From: Anaerolineales bacterium UBA6663
GTDB taxonomy: Bacteria; Chloroflexota; Anaerolineae; Anaerolineales; UBA6663
Reading direction: 5' to 3'
Length of the DNA: 28,147 nt
NCBI GenBank assembly: GCA_002455335.1
Contig: DKKP01000168.1
Span: 824 to 28,970 of the forward strand
Position numbers and translations under genes: made by a program
The notes under the pieces: generated by a model
What the model saw: only the letters and a program-made list of their open reading frames with translations
The model's database searches: none
Told to the model about the DNA's origin: nothing
In this document: piece after piece, positions 8,012-15,678 of the stretch
Layout of the letters: each line of letters opens with the position of its first letter
Numbering within the stretch: the stretch's first letter is position 1

Positions 8012-9319
8012 ATGGATTTTCCGCCCTTCTGTCGCGACCGCGTGCTTTCGCCCCGTCAGGCGATCGGCCTGATCCAGTCGAACACCCGGGTCTTTCTGAG
8101 CGGCAATGCCGCAGTGCCGCATCGACTGTTGGCCGCGCTTGTCGAGCGCGCGCCAGAGCTCGAGGCGGTCGAGGTCGTGCAGGTGCTCACGGTCGGGGCC
8201 GCCGACTACGCTGCCCCCGAGATGGCCGGGCACCTGCGCGTCAACACGCTCTTTATCAGCGACAACGTCCGTCCGGCGGTGCAGGCCGGCCGCGCCGATT
8301 TCACACCCTGCCTGCTCTCGGAGATCCCGGGGCTCTTCAGACGCGGGCGGCTGCCACTCGACGCCGCGCTGATCATGGTCTCGCCGCCCGATGAGCACGG
8401 CTTCTGCTCGTTCGGCACCGAGGTCGGCGTAACAAAGACCGCGGCCGAACACGCGCGTCTGATCATCGCCGAGATCAACCCGCGCATGCCACGCACACAC
8501 GGCGACGCCTTCATCCACGTCTCGAAGCTCAGCGCGCTTGTGCCGGTCGACTACGCCTTGCCCGAGATCCGCATGACCGAAGCGCGCGATGTCGTGATCG
8601 AGCAGATCGCCGACGGCGTCGCCGGCCTGATCCCCGACGGCGCCACGCTGCAGCTGGGCATCGGCGCGATCCCCGACGCTGTGTTGCAGCGGCTGGGCGA
8701 TCGGCGCCATCTCGGCATCCACACCGAGCTGTTCTCGGATGGCATCATCGACCTTGTCGAGCGGGGCGTGATCACGGGCGAGCGCAAGACCCTGCACCCC
8801 GGCAAGATCGTGGCCGGCATGATCATGGGGTCGCAGCGGCTGTACGACTTTGTCGACGACAACCCGATCTTTGAGCTGCACCCGACCGAATACGTCAACG
8901 ACCCGTTCATCATCGCCCAAAACCGCGCGATGGTGGCGGTCAACTCGGCCATCGAGGTCGACCTGACCGGCCAGGTCTGCGCCGACAGCATCGGTACACG
9001 CTTCTACAGCGGCGTCGGCGGCCAGGTAGATTTCATCTACGGCGCGACCCGCTCGCAAGATGGCGTGCCGGTCATCGCATTACCCAGCGCGCTGCGCCGG
9101 CCCGAGCGCCCAACGGTCAGCAAGATCGTGCCGACCCTCAACCTGGGCGCGGGTGTGACCACCTCGCGCAACCACGTCCACTACGTCGTCACAGAGCATG
9201 GCGTGGCCGATCTGTTTGGCAAGACGATCGCCCAACGCGCGCGCGCCCTGATCGCCATCGCCGACCCCGAGTTCCGCGATGCCCTCGCGGCTCAGGCGCG
9301 CAGCCTGAACTTCCTGTAG
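8012..9319 (+). CDS. Acetyl-CoA hydrolase / 4-hydroxybutyrate-type CoA-transferase
   Basis: A 435-residue family I CoA-transferase (two tandem alpha/beta domains) of the acetyl-CoA hydrolase/AbfT/Cat2 group. Visible motifs are SPPDEHGFCSFG at 124-135, LGIGAIPDAV at 215-224, the probable nucleophile Glu239 in HTELFSDG, and the CoA-binding SGVGGQVDFI at 333-342. The enzyme would move CoA between an acyl-CoA and acetate, or hydrolyse acetyl-CoA through a glutamyl-CoA intermediate. It lies 160 bases upstream of a 2-oxoacid:ferredoxin oxidoreductase operon on the same strand, whose acyl-CoA product it could use. No strong Shine-Dalgarno sequence precedes ATG 8012. The exact acyl substrate cannot be read from sequence. 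Confidence 0.85.
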   Translation: MDFPPFCRDRVLSPRQAIGLIQSNTRVFLSGNAAVPHRLLAALVERAPELEAVEVVQVLTVGAADYAAPEMAGHLRVNTLFISDNVRPAVQAGRADFTPCLLSEIPGLFRRGRLPLDAALIMVSPPDEHGFCSFGTEVGVTKTAAEHARLIIAEINPRMPRTHGDAFIHVSKLSALVPVDYALPEIRMTEARDVVIEQIADGVAGLIPDGATLQLGIGAIPDAVLQRLGDRRHLGIHTELFSDGIIDLVERGVITGERKTLHPGKIVAGMIMGSQRLYDFVDDNPIFELHPTEYVNDPFIIAQNRAMVAVNSAIEVDLTGQVCADSIGTRFYSGVGGQVDFIYGATRSQDGVPVIALPSALRRPERPTVSKIVPTLNLGAGVTTSRNHVHYVVTEHGVADLFGKTIAQRARALIAIADPEFRDALAAQARSLNFL

Positions 9320-9402
9320 AAAACGCGCTTTTTACGCCGAGGGTGACTTCTCGACGCAGGTTGAGCCTTATTTTTCCATAAAAAAGACCAGATTGACCTT
9401 CA

Positions 9403-9418
9403 TCACCCGTATGGGTGA
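9403..9418 (+). promoter_or_regulatory. Candidate operator: TCACCC-GTAT-GGGTGA
   Basis: A perfect 6-base inverted repeat with a 4-base centre lies 62 bases before the ferredoxin start, in the 160-base gap after the CoA-transferase gene. GGGTGAC is repeated in direct orientation upstream (near 9343) and GGTGATA occurs downstream (near 9434), so a multi-site operator is possible. TTGACC at 9393-9398 just upstream could be a -35 element, but no well-spaced -10 follows. The rest of the gap holds A/T-rich runs (9370-9386) and no clear terminator. Confidence 0.35.
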
Positions 9419-9479
9419 CCAATGATACTTGTAGGTGATATCGCACGGGCCTAGGCTGAGGTTTGGAGGACCAAAGCCT

Positions 9480-9728
9480 ATGACCCATGGCACGGTACGC
9501 ATCGATCCCGAGCGCTGCAAAGGCTGTCAGTTGTGCACGACGGCCTGCCCGCAGCACCTGCTTGGGATCAACCCCGATGTCTTGAACCTCAAGGGCTTCC
9601 ACCCGGCCCAATTGAACGACCCACTCGGGCGGTGCACGGGCTGCGCGCTGTGCGCCGTCATCTGTCCCGACGTCGCCATCACGGTGGTGCGGTACACGCC
9701 TGCCGCGCGGACGCCGGTCGGAGCCTGA
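9480..9728 (+). CDS. 2[4Fe-4S] ferredoxin subunit of 2-oxoacid:ferredoxin oxidoreductase
   Basis: An 82-residue protein with two complete ferredoxin cluster motifs: C13-x2-C16-x2-C19-x3-C23-P and C52-x2-C55-x2-C58-x3-C62-P. It corresponds to the delta subunit that passes electrons from the TPP enzyme to external ferredoxin. ATG at 9480 is chosen over upstream codons because GGAGG (9465-9469) precedes it and the family starts just before the first cluster. It is the first gene of a delta-alpha-beta-gamma operon, and the alpha subunit starts 5 bases after its stop. Confidence 0.88.
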   Translation: MTHGTVRIDPERCKGCQLCTTACPQHLLGINPDVLNLKGFHPAQLNDPLGRCTGCALCAVICPDVAITVVRYTPAARTPVGA

Positions 9729-9733
9729 AACCC

Positions 9734-10807
9734 ATGTCCATCGAACTCATCAAGGGCAATACCGCGATCGCGGAGGCCGCGTTGCGCGCCGGCCTCGACG
9801 CCTACTTCGGTTACCCGATCACACCGCAGACCGAGTTGCTCGAGCATCTGGCGAAGCGCATGCCCGAGCTCGGCCGCGTCTTCCTGCAGGCCGAGAGCGA
9901 GATCGGCGCGATCCACATGGTCTACGGCGCGGCCTGCGCGGGCGCGCGCACGATGACGTCGTCGTCGAGCCCGGGCGTGAGCCTGATGGCCGAGGGCCTG
10001 TCGTACATCGCCGCCTCGGACGTGCCGATGGTGCTCGTCGACGTCATGCGCGGCGGCCCAGGTCTGGGAAACATCGCCCCGGCGCAGCAGGACTATTTCC
10101 AGATGGTCAAGGGTGCGGGCCACGGCGGCTATCGCCCAATCGTGCTCGCCCCTGCAACCGTGCAGGAGGCGATCGATCTGACCTACGCGGCCTTCGACCT
10201 GGCCGAGCACTATCGCACAATCGTGGTGATCCTGACCGACGGCACGCTGGCGCAGATGATGGAGCCTGCCGAGCTGCCGCCGATGCGCGAGCGCGGCTCG
10301 CCGGTCAGCAAGGCCTGGGCGCTCTCCGGCGCGCAGGGCCGCGAGCGCCGCATCTTCACAAGTGTGCACATGTCGCCCGAGGAGGGCGAGGCCTACGTCG
10401 CCAAGATGGGCGAGAAGTGGGATGTGATCACGGCCAACGAGCGTCGTTGCGTCGCCGAACAAACAACCGACGCCGAGTGGCTGCTGGTCGGCTTCGGCAC
10501 GGCCGGGCGCGTGGCGCAGAGCGCGATGCGGGCTGCGCGCGCGGCAGGGCTGAAAGTCGGGATGTGGCGCCCGATCAGCCTCGCGCCCTACCCGACGCCC
10601 GAGCTCAAGGCGCTGGCGCCGCAGCTGCGCGGCTGTCTCGTGGTCGAGATGAACGCCGGTCAGATGATCGAGGATGTGCGCCTCGCCTTCGACGGCAAGG
10701 TGCCCGTATCGTTCTTCGGCCGCACGGGCGGCGTGGTGCCGGTGCCCGAGGAGGTGCTCGAAGCCGTGGAACGCATGGTGAACTCAACCAGGGAGGCGGT
10801 ATGTTGA
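9734..10807 (+). CDS. vorB: 2-oxoacid:ferredoxin oxidoreductase alpha subunit (VorB/KorA type)
   Basis: A 357-residue alpha subunit that carries the pyrimidine-binding side of the TPP site. Family landmarks are the N-terminal [23 protein letters not shown] at 26-34, the QAESEIGA segment containing the conserved Glu, and the [11 protein letters not shown] and GPGLGN loops, followed by the C-terminal transketolase-like domain. The complex oxidatively decarboxylates a 2-oxoacid to acyl-CoA and CO2 and reduces ferredoxin. The sequence is closest in style to proteins labelled 3-methyl-2-oxobutanoate dehydrogenase VorB, but 2-oxoglutarate is also possible. Its stop overlaps the beta subunit start by 7 bases, indicating translational coupling. 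Confidence 0.87.
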   Translation: MSIELIKGNTAIAEAALRAGLDAYFGYPITPQTELLEHLAKRMPELGRVFLQAESEIGAIHMVYGAACAGARTMTSSSSPGVSLMAEGLSYIAASDVPMVLVDVMRGGPGLGNIAPAQQDYFQMVKGAGHGGYRPIVLAPATVQEAIDLTYAAFDLAEHYRTIVVILTDGTLAQMMEPAELPPMRERGSPVSKAWALSGAQGRERRIFTSVHMSPEEGEAYVAKMGEKWDVITANERRCVAEQTTDAEWLLVGFGTAGRVAQSAMRAARAAGLKVGMWRPISLAPYPTPELKALAPQLRGCLVVEMNAGQMIEDVRLAFDGKVPVSFFGRTGGVVPVPEEVLEAVERMVNSTREAVC

Positions 10808-11559
10808 CGATGGAGGCACCCGAAGTCCATGTGGTTTTCGATCGACCCGAGTCGCTGACCGAGGTCGATACGCACTACTGTCCGGGCTGCGCGCACGGCA
10901 TCGCGCATCGTCTTGTGGCCGAGGTGATCGACGAGCTCGGCATCCGCGAACGCACGATCGGCGTGGCGCCGGTCGGCTGCGCGGTCTTCGCCTACAACTA
11001 CTTCAACGTCGACTTCGCCGAGGCCGCGCACGGGCGAGCGCCCGCGATGGCGACCGGCCTCAAGCGCGTCCACCCGGAGGCCGTGGTCTTCACCTACCAG
11101 GGCGATGGCGACCTGGCCTCGATCGGCATCGCCGAGGCCCTGCACGCTGCGGCGCGCGGCGAGCACCTGACAACGATCTTCATCAACAACGCCATCTACG
11201 GCATGACCGGCGGACAGATGGCCCCGACCAGCCTGCCCGGCCAGCGCACGTCGTCGTCGCCGTGCGGCCGCGACGTCGAGACGATGGGCATGCCGCTCCG
11301 CATGACTGAGTTGCTGGCGACGCTGCCAGGGGTGACCTACGCGGTGCGACGTAGCCTGCACAACCCCAAGAACATCCTTCAGGCCAAGAAAGCCATCAAG
11401 CTGGCTTTCGAAAACCAGATCGAACAGCGCGGCTTCAGCTTCGTCGAGTTGCTCTCGACCTGCCCGACTAACTGGGGCCTCACCCCAAGCGAGGCCATGA
11501 GCTGGGTCGAGCAGAAGCTGATCCCGTTCTATCCGCTTGGCGACTACAAGGTGCTCTGA
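10801..11559 (+). CDS. 2-oxoacid:ferredoxin oxidoreductase beta subunit (TPP-binding)
   Basis: A 252-residue TPP-binding subunit. It has the conserved N-terminal CPGC (Cys27, Cys30), which in this family holds a structural or cluster-related site. The TPP/Mg motif runs from GDGD (101-104) to NN (129-130), and IYGMTGGQ follows at 132-139. ATG at 10801 follows GGGAGG (10791-10796) closely; ATG at 10810 is an alternative that loses three residues. The gamma gene begins 2 bases after the stop. The compact operon and complete motifs argue for a functional enzyme. Confidence 0.88.
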   Translation: MLTMEAPEVHVVFDRPESLTEVDTHYCPGCAHGIAHRLVAEVIDELGIRERTIGVAPVGCAVFAYNYFNVDFAEAAHGRAPAMATGLKRVHPEAVVFTYQGDGDLASIGIAEALHAAARGEHLTTIFINNAIYGMTGGQMAPTSLPGQRTSSSPCGRDVETMGMPLRMTELLATLPGVTYAVRRSLHNPKNILQAKKAIKLAFENQIEQRGFSFVELLSTCPTNWGLTPSEAMSWVEQKLIPFYPLGDYKVL

Positions 11560-11561
11560 TC

Positions 11562-12125
11562 ATGCACACGACCACCGAATTCGTGATCGCGGGCTTCGGC
11601 GGGCAGGGCGTGATGCTGACCGGCCAGGTGCTGGCTTACGCCGCGCTCGAGGCCGGCAAGCACGTCACCTGGATCCCGTCATACGGCCCCGAGATGCGCG
11701 GCGGCACGGCCAACTGCACGGTCGTGATCTCGACCGAGCCGATCGGGGCGCCGCTTGTGCGCAACCCCGCCGTCGTGATCGCGCTCAATCAGCCATCGTT
11801 CGACAAATATGAGCCGCTTGTGCGCGCCGGCGGGATCCTGGCCGTGAATGCCTCGCTGACCACGCGCGCACCCTCACGGACCGACATCCGCACGATCGCG
11901 CCGCACGCCACCGAGATGGCCGAACGTGCGGGCAGCCCAAAGGTCGCGGGCATCGTGCTCCTCGGCGCGGCTGTCGCGGCCACCGGCGTGCTCGAGCTGG
12001 GCGATATCGAGCTGGCGCTCGACAAACACCTCCCCGAGAAGCATCGCGCGCTCCTGCCCATCAACATTGCGGCGCTCTGGGCCGGGGCCGAATTGGTAGC
12101 GGAGGGCGTGGAGCGTCGTGCGTGA
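11562..12125 (+). CDS. 2-oxoacid:ferredoxin oxidoreductase gamma subunit
   Basis: A 187-residue gamma subunit (POR gamma-like fold) with the diagnostic GFGGQG at 11-16 and [14 protein letters not shown] at 39-52. It completes the four-subunit enzyme as a separate polypeptide. It is the last gene of the operon. Its C-terminal EGVERRA is encoded by the left arm of a large inverted repeat (12101-12162) whose other arm encodes the tail of the convergent gene, so the last few residues may not belong to the ancestral protein. Confidence 0.88.
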   Translation: MHTTTEFVIAGFGGQGVMLTGQVLAYAALEAGKHVTWIPSYGPEMRGGTANCTVVISTEPIGAPLVRNPAVVIALNQPSFDKYEPLVRAGGILAVNASLTTRAPSRTDIRTIAPHATEMAERAGSPKVAGIVLLGAAVAATGVLELGDIELALDKHLPEKHRALLPINIAALWAGAELVAEGVERRA

Positions 12126-12162
12126 ACGTACTACGCTCTACGCACCACGCTCCACGCCCTCC
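12101..12162. repeat. 23-bp inverted repeat built of heptamers between convergent genes
   Basis: The arms at 12101-12123 and 12140-12162 match as reverse complements at 22 of 23 bases, with a 16-base loop. Positions 12133-12160 are four heptamers in tandem of the form ACGCNCY (ACGCTCT, ACGCACC, ACGCTCC, ACGCCCT). The left arm carries the same motif in inverse orientation. The structure spans both stop codons of the convergent gamma-subunit and GyrI-like genes and could act as a bidirectional terminator hairpin, although it has no T-run. Similar heptamer tandem repeats are known from cyanobacteria. Confidence 0.8.
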
Positions 12163-12653
12163 ACAGGCAGCCAGAACTCGCAGATGACACCGGTAGCGCC
12201 CGATCGATCGTCGGGAAGATAGACCTCGAGCTCGGGCGCGCTGGCGTGGCGGTAGCCCGAAGCGGGCAGCCACGCCTCGAAGGCATAGCGTTCGGCTGTC
12301 ACCAGGGCCTCGGGCATCGGGCCGGGGCAACTGAAGACCGCCCATTCAGCGGCCGGGACCTGATACCGTTCGAGGTCGCCACGCCCCCCGCTGCGCTCGG
12401 ATTCGATCGCGATCATGTAGGCAAACGATCGGTTAGCCGGATCCGCCTCGACACGCGAGACCCCGAGGATCACGCCCCCGGTCACCGGGCCAAGCGCGCC
12501 CCCGCGCAACCGTTCAAGGTCGATCAACAAGCCATCGGCCGCCGAGCTCTGCCAGAAGGCCCCGAACTGGGCGACCTCCTGCCCGGAGATCCAGGTAGAA
12601 CGCCCAAGCACGGTGAAAGCCCCTCTTGAACGAAGCGCGACTGTGACGGTCAT
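12138..12653 (-). CDS. GyrI-like / AraC effector-binding domain protein
   Basis: A 171-residue stand-alone effector-binding domain (AraC_E_bind/GyrI-like, SOUL-type fold). It opens with a beta strand and AFTVLGRSTWISGQEVAQFGAFWQ, has ILGVSRVE and the W-A-V-F-SCPGPMPEAL segment, and ends in ELEVYLPDD...CEFWLPV. There is no DNA-binding domain, so it probably binds or neutralises a small molecule. GGAGG stands 6 bases before ATG 12653. It is the third gene of a VOC-GNAT-GyrI set. The last residues EGVERGA are encoded by the inverted repeat at 12101-12162. Confidence 0.75.
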   Translation of the reverse strand: MTVTVALRSRGAFTVLGRSTWISGQEVAQFGAFWQSSAADGLLIDLERLRGGALGPVTGGVILGVSRVEADPANRSFAYMIAIESERSGGRGDLERYQVPAAEWAVFSCPGPMPEALVTAERYAFEAWLPASGYRHASAPELEVYLPDDRSGATGVICEFWLPVEGVERGA

Positions 12654-12673
12654 GGCCGTCCTCCGTTGAACGA

Positions 12674-13114
12674 TCAGGCCTTGAGGTGTTTGACCATGTA
12701 GCGATCGCCACCTTCGATGCGGTCATCGACCCAGCCGTGCTGGCGATAGAACGTATAAGCGCGCAGCGAGACGTCGGTGTCGGTCGTCAGCCAGATCCGG
12801 TCCCAGCCTTGCTCGCCCAGCCAGGCCTCGACGGCGCGGAGCAGCTGTGAGCCGATGCCGCGCCCGAGGTAGTCGGGCAACAGCGCGATCACCCACAGCT
12901 CGCCGGTCTCGCGATTGCCCATCGCAAAGCCGACGACCCGACCGCCGTCTTCGCACAACCAGCCCGCGTGCGTGGTCCCAAGCATCGTGGCGACAGAACC
13001 CGGCGTGATGCCAAGGCGCTCGAGCTCCGCGATCGTCATGGCGTTCTGATGCGTGGCCACCCGCACCTCGAAGAGCGCTGGGATGTCGGCCTGGGTGATC
13101 GGTCGGATCTGCAT
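12674..13114 (-). CDS. GNAT family N-acetyltransferase
   Basis: A 146-residue single-domain GNAT. It begins IRPITQADIPALFEVR, has the central strand ELWVIALLPDYLGRGIGSQLL carrying the acetyl-CoA pyrophosphate loop (GRGIG), and ends with AYTFYRQHGW, the usual C-terminal motif B. It transfers an acetyl group from acetyl-CoA to an amine; the substrate is unknown. It lies 20 bases before the GyrI-like gene and 29 bases after the VOC gene on the same strand. The placement in a TetR-controlled operon suggests modification of a toxic small molecule. Confidence 0.85.
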   Translation of the reverse strand: MQIRPITQADIPALFEVRVATHQNAMTIAELERLGITPGSVATMLGTTHAGWLCEDGGRVVGFAMGNRETGELWVIALLPDYLGRGIGSQLLRAVEAWLGEQGWDRIWLTTDTDVSLRAYTFYRQHGWVDDRIEGGDRYMVKHLKA

Positions 13115-13143
13115 GCGCGGTGGTCTTCAGAACATTGTACATC

Positions 13144-13557
13144 TCAACCCGACTGGTACAACGCCGCATACGTGTCTGAGGGCGGGATGATCTGGATCAC
13201 GTCGACCAGCACGCCGTTGGGGTCAGCTGTAATGAAGTGCCGCTGGCCGAAGTCTTCCGAGACGAGTTTGCGTTTCAGGGGCAAACCATCGGTCTCGATC
13301 AGCTGCCGAAACAGGGCGTCGGCGTCGTCGACCTCGAAGTTGAGGATCAGGCCCTGGACAGGGTGTCGCGACTCCGTCAGGACGGTCTCATGGTCGATGG
13401 TCACGCAGGCCAGCTCGAATCGCCCATCGGCCGAGCGCAGGCTAACGTACCAGTCGGCTTCGAACGTCACCTGGAAACCAAAGTAGCGCACATAGAAATC
13501 GCGTGTCGCGCCGATTTGATTGGTCAGAAGCACGGGATAGAAGCTGTTGATGTTCAT
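13144..13557 (-). CDS. VOC family (glyoxalase/bleomycin-resistance type) protein
   Basis: A 137-residue protein made of two beta-alpha-beta-beta-beta modules: [24 protein letters not shown] at the start, and [18 protein letters not shown] with [15 protein letters not shown] near the end. VOC proteins are metal-dependent enzymes or drug-binding proteins. ATG at 13557 is chosen because GGAGA lies 8 bases upstream and the VOC fold starts there. Upstream in-frame codons run through the operator region and into the divergent gene. It is the first gene of the set controlled by the promoter at 13609-13637 and the two palindromes described separately. Confidence 0.85.
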   Translation of the reverse strand: MNINSFYPVLLTNQIGATRDFYVRYFGFQVTFEADWYVSLRSADGRFELACVTIDHETVLTESRHPVQGLILNFEVDDADALFRQLIETDGLPLKRKLVSEDFGQRHFITADPNGVLVDVIQIIPPSDTYAALYQSG

Positions 13558-13584
13558 GTTGACTTCTCCTGGTAGAATGTAGAA

Positions 13585-13601
13585 ACATACAAGCTGTATG
13601 T
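13585..13601. promoter_or_regulatory. TetR-type operator 1
   Basis: A perfect 17-base palindrome ACATACA-AGC-TGTATGT. It lies at or just after the expected transcription start of the VOC gene and 68 bases before the TetR ATG. Its arms are identical to those of operator 2, whose start is 29 bases away. Confidence 0.8.
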
Positions 13602-13608
13602 GTCTGAA

Positions 13609-13637
13609 ATAATACATACATACTGTATGTTTGTCAA
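13609..13637 (-). promoter_or_regulatory. VOC operon promoter
   Basis: On the minus strand TTGACA (13632-13637) and TATTAT (13609-13614) are separated by exactly 17 bases, a near-consensus sigma-70 promoter reading into the VOC gene. Operator 2 fills the spacer between the two hexamers and operator 1 lies just downstream of the -10, so bound repressor would block polymerase. Confidence 0.75.
13614..13630. promoter_or_regulatory. TetR-type operator 2
   Basis: A perfect 17-base palindrome ACATACA-TAC-TGTATGT, with the same 7-base arms as operator 1. It occupies the -35/-10 spacer of the VOC promoter and lies 38 bases before the TetR start codon, which also suggests autorepression. Confidence 0.8.
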
Positions 13638-13668
13638 CAGCGAGCGATCTGGCAGGAGAAGTCGAGCG

Positions 13669-14289
13669 ATGACTGACCGAACCCCGATCCCAAAAGCACA
13701 GCAAACCGAGGCCACAACTGCCCGGCTGATCGAAGTCGCCACCGCGGCCTTTGCGCGCGACGGCTATGCCCACACCGCGACCGAGGCGATCGTGGCGCTG
13801 GCCGGCGTGACCCGCGGCGCGCTCTACCATCACTTCGGAAGTAAGGAAGGGCTCTTCAAGGCCGTGCTCGAGCACGTGCAGAAGCAGGTCGGCCAACGCG
13901 TCGAAGAATCGGTCGTCGGACTCAAGGATCCGTGGGAAGCGTTGCTGACTGGCAGTCGAGCCTTTCTTCAGGCCAGCCTCGATCCGCAGGTTCAACGAAT
14001 CATGCTCACGGACGCGCCCGCGGTGTTGGGCTGGTCAGACTGGCGCGCACTCGACGAGCAATACAGCATGCGCGCGTTGGGCGAGGCGCTGGCCGAATTG
14101 GCGCAAGCGGGTGAACTCCCGCCGATGCCGATCGAGGCCATGACCCATCTGCTTTCAGGGGCGATGAACGAGGCCGCGCTCTGGATCGCGCAGGCGTCCG
14201 ATCAGCCGAGAGCCCTTAGCGAAGCGACCCTGGCGCTAGAGCATGTGTTGAACGGATTGAGACGACCGGCGGATCCGAGCGAAACATAA
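13669..14289 (+). CDS. TetR/AcrR family transcriptional repressor
   Basis: A 206-residue regulator. The N-terminal TetR helix-turn-helix spans about 18-62 ([16 protein letters not shown], then [26 protein letters not shown]). The helical C-terminal half contains a TetR_C-like pattern with [19 protein letters not shown] at 13669 follows AGGAGA (13654-13659). It is divergent from the VOC-GNAT-GyrI genes. The two identical palindromes between them are of the size and position expected for its own operators. The inducer is unknown but may be the compound that the divergent genes act on. Confidence 0.9.
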   Translation: MTDRTPIPKAQQTEATTARLIEVATAAFARDGYAHTATEAIVALAGVTRGALYHHFGSKEGLFKAVLEHVQKQVGQRVEESVVGLKDPWEALLTGSRAFLQASLDPQVQRIMLTDAPAVLGWSDWRALDEQYSMRALGEALAELAQAGELPPMPIEAMTHLLSGAMNEAALWIAQASDQPRALSEATLALEHVLNGLRRPADPSET

Positions 14290-14301
14290 CCGAGCTTCGC
14301 A

Positions 14302-14949
14302 CTAAAGGATCGCACACTCCTTGAACGCGCTCTCGACCTGTTTGAGGAAGTCGCGTTTTCCCTCGGGGGTGCGGATATCGGTCTCGGCGACCGAGATCTG
14401 GTAGATCGGGATCCCGTGCTTGCGTCGACAGACCTGCGGGAAGGTCGAGTAGTAGGCATTGAGCCCGGCGAGGAAGGCGGTGTCGATGCCGCTCTCCTCC
14501 ATGCGTCCACGGATGCGGATACGATTGAGCAGGATGCTCACCTCGGGCACCTCGAGCATGAAGATCAGATCCGGCCGCGGCAGGTCGCGGTTGAGCCGGT
14601 TGAAGTACTCGAAATATAGATCGAGCTCGCGGTCGTCCATGTTGCCAAGGCCATGCAGATACTTGGCGAAGATCTCGGGATCTTCGTAGAGCGATCGATC
14701 CTGCACACAGCTCTTCGGCACGGTGCGGATCAACTCATGGTGTTCGGCGCGCCGCATCAGGAATTCGAGCTGAAGCGTGAACGACCAGCGCTTCATGTCG
14801 GCGTAGTAGTCTTTGAGGAACCGGTTGTCGATCACGGGCTCGTCGAAGAGCTCGAAGCCGAACTCCTGGCTGATCAGCTTGGCGGCCGTGGTCTTTCCGG
14901 CGCCGATATTGCCCGCCATCGCGACAAAGGCTTTGCGTTTGATATCCAC
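14302..14949 (-). CDS. Deoxynucleoside kinase (dCK/dGK family)
   Basis: A 215-residue kinase that phosphorylates deoxynucleosides in nucleotide salvage. It has the P-loop GNIGAGKT at 13-20, the FDEP substrate segment, the DRSLYED motif, and the RIRIRGR LID arginines. The start is taken as GTG at 14949, which follows AGGAG by about 9 bases; upstream in-frame codons give an arginine-rich, unrelated extension. Base specificity cannot be read from the sequence. It is convergent with the TetR gene, 12 bases away. Confidence 0.85.
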   Translation of the reverse strand: MDIKRKAFVAMAGNIGAGKTTAAKLISQEFGFELFDEPVIDNRFLKDYYADMKRWSFTLQLEFLMRRAEHHELIRTVPKSCVQDRSLYEDPEIFAKYLHGLGNMDDRELDLYFEYFNRLNRDLPRPDLIFMLEVPEVSILLNRIRIRGRMEESGIDTAFLAGLNAYYSTFPQVCRRKHGIPIYQISVAETDIRTPEGKRDFLKQVESAFKECAIL

Positions 14950-14971
14950 GGTCTCGATCTCCTGCCGACGT

Positions 14972-15070
14972 TCAGGCGAGGGTCGCAATCGGGTCGACCT
15001 GCGCCTCCGCGCCCCAGAGCGGGCCGCGGCGAACCAGATGGTAGCCGAGTTTGTGGTTGAGTTCAACGAC
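14972..15070 (-). pseudogene. Possible remnant of an acetyltransferase C-terminus
   Basis: In the 165-base gap between the GNAT and kinase genes, one minus-strand frame reads VVELNHKLGYHLVRRGPLW and continues GAEAQVDPIATLA to a TGA at 14972-14974. NHKLGY followed by VRRGPLW resembles the last strand and motif B end of GNAT proteins. No start codon, ribosome site or upstream domain is present in this frame, so it would be a decayed tail if real. The similarity is judged by eye only. Confidence 0.3.
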
Positions 15071-15114
15071 CGGGCGTGTGCAGCGGGCGGGCTGAAAGGA
15101 CCAGCGCGACGACG

Positions 15115-15678
15115 TCAGTCGTCCCCGCCGGCCAGTTCAAGTGCCATGAACACCCGATGTTCCGGCGCGAGCCCGGCCACGATCTCCTCGGCCCGGATCG
15201 CGCGGAGCCCTGGGCCGACCGCCTCATCGCTCACCTCGTGGAAGCCCAGCCGCGCATAAAACGGCGCGTTCCAGGCGACGTCGCGAAAGGTCGAGAGCCA
15301 CAGCCAGCCCCAGCCCCGGGCGCGCGCCCAGGCGCAAACCGCGGCGATCAACAACCGCCCGAGCCCACGCCCGCCGTGCTCAGGATGGACGTCGATCTCG
15401 TGCAGATAGCCTGCGCCGTCGACCTCGCGTGCCACGGCGAACCCGACGGGCGCGCCGCCGGCCTCGACGGCGACCCAGATCGCGCCTTCGCGCAGCCAGT
15501 GTGCCAACGCCGTGAGCGACATCACACCGCTCGTGCCCGCCGGCGGGTCGGGCAATTCAATGAACAGCCGTCCGGCTGCCGACTCGATCGCGGGCAGCAG
15601 CGGCAGGTCGTTTGGCCCGGCGCGTCGGATCGTGTAGGCGTGGGTCGGTCGGTGCTCAGGCTCAACGTGTGAGTTCAT
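15115..15678 (-). CDS. GNAT family N-acetyltransferase
   Basis: A 187-residue GNAT. YTIRRAGPNDLPLL opens the fold, GYLHEIDVHPEHGGRGLGRLLI carries the acetyl-CoA loop (GGRGLG), and APFYARLGFHEV is the C-terminal motif. ATG at 15678 lies inside the end of the preceding gene (17-base overlap), suggesting translational coupling; upstream in-frame codons only antisense that gene. The substrate is unknown. Confidence 0.82.
   Translation of the reverse strand: MNSHVEPEHRPTHAYTIRRAGPNDLPLLPAIESAAGRLFIELPDPPAGTSGVMSLTALAHWLREGAIWVAVEAGGAPVGFAVAREVDGAGYLHEIDVHPEHGGRGLGRLLIAAVCAWARARGWGWLWLSTFRDVAWNAPFYARLGFHEVSDEAVGPGLRAIRAEEIVAGLAPEHRVFMALELAGGDD

Noticed and set aside
12101..12162. The strong inverted repeat was considered as a mobile-element end or standard intrinsic terminator.
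   Set aside because: There is no transposase or target duplication and no T-run. The heptamer structure is a better description.
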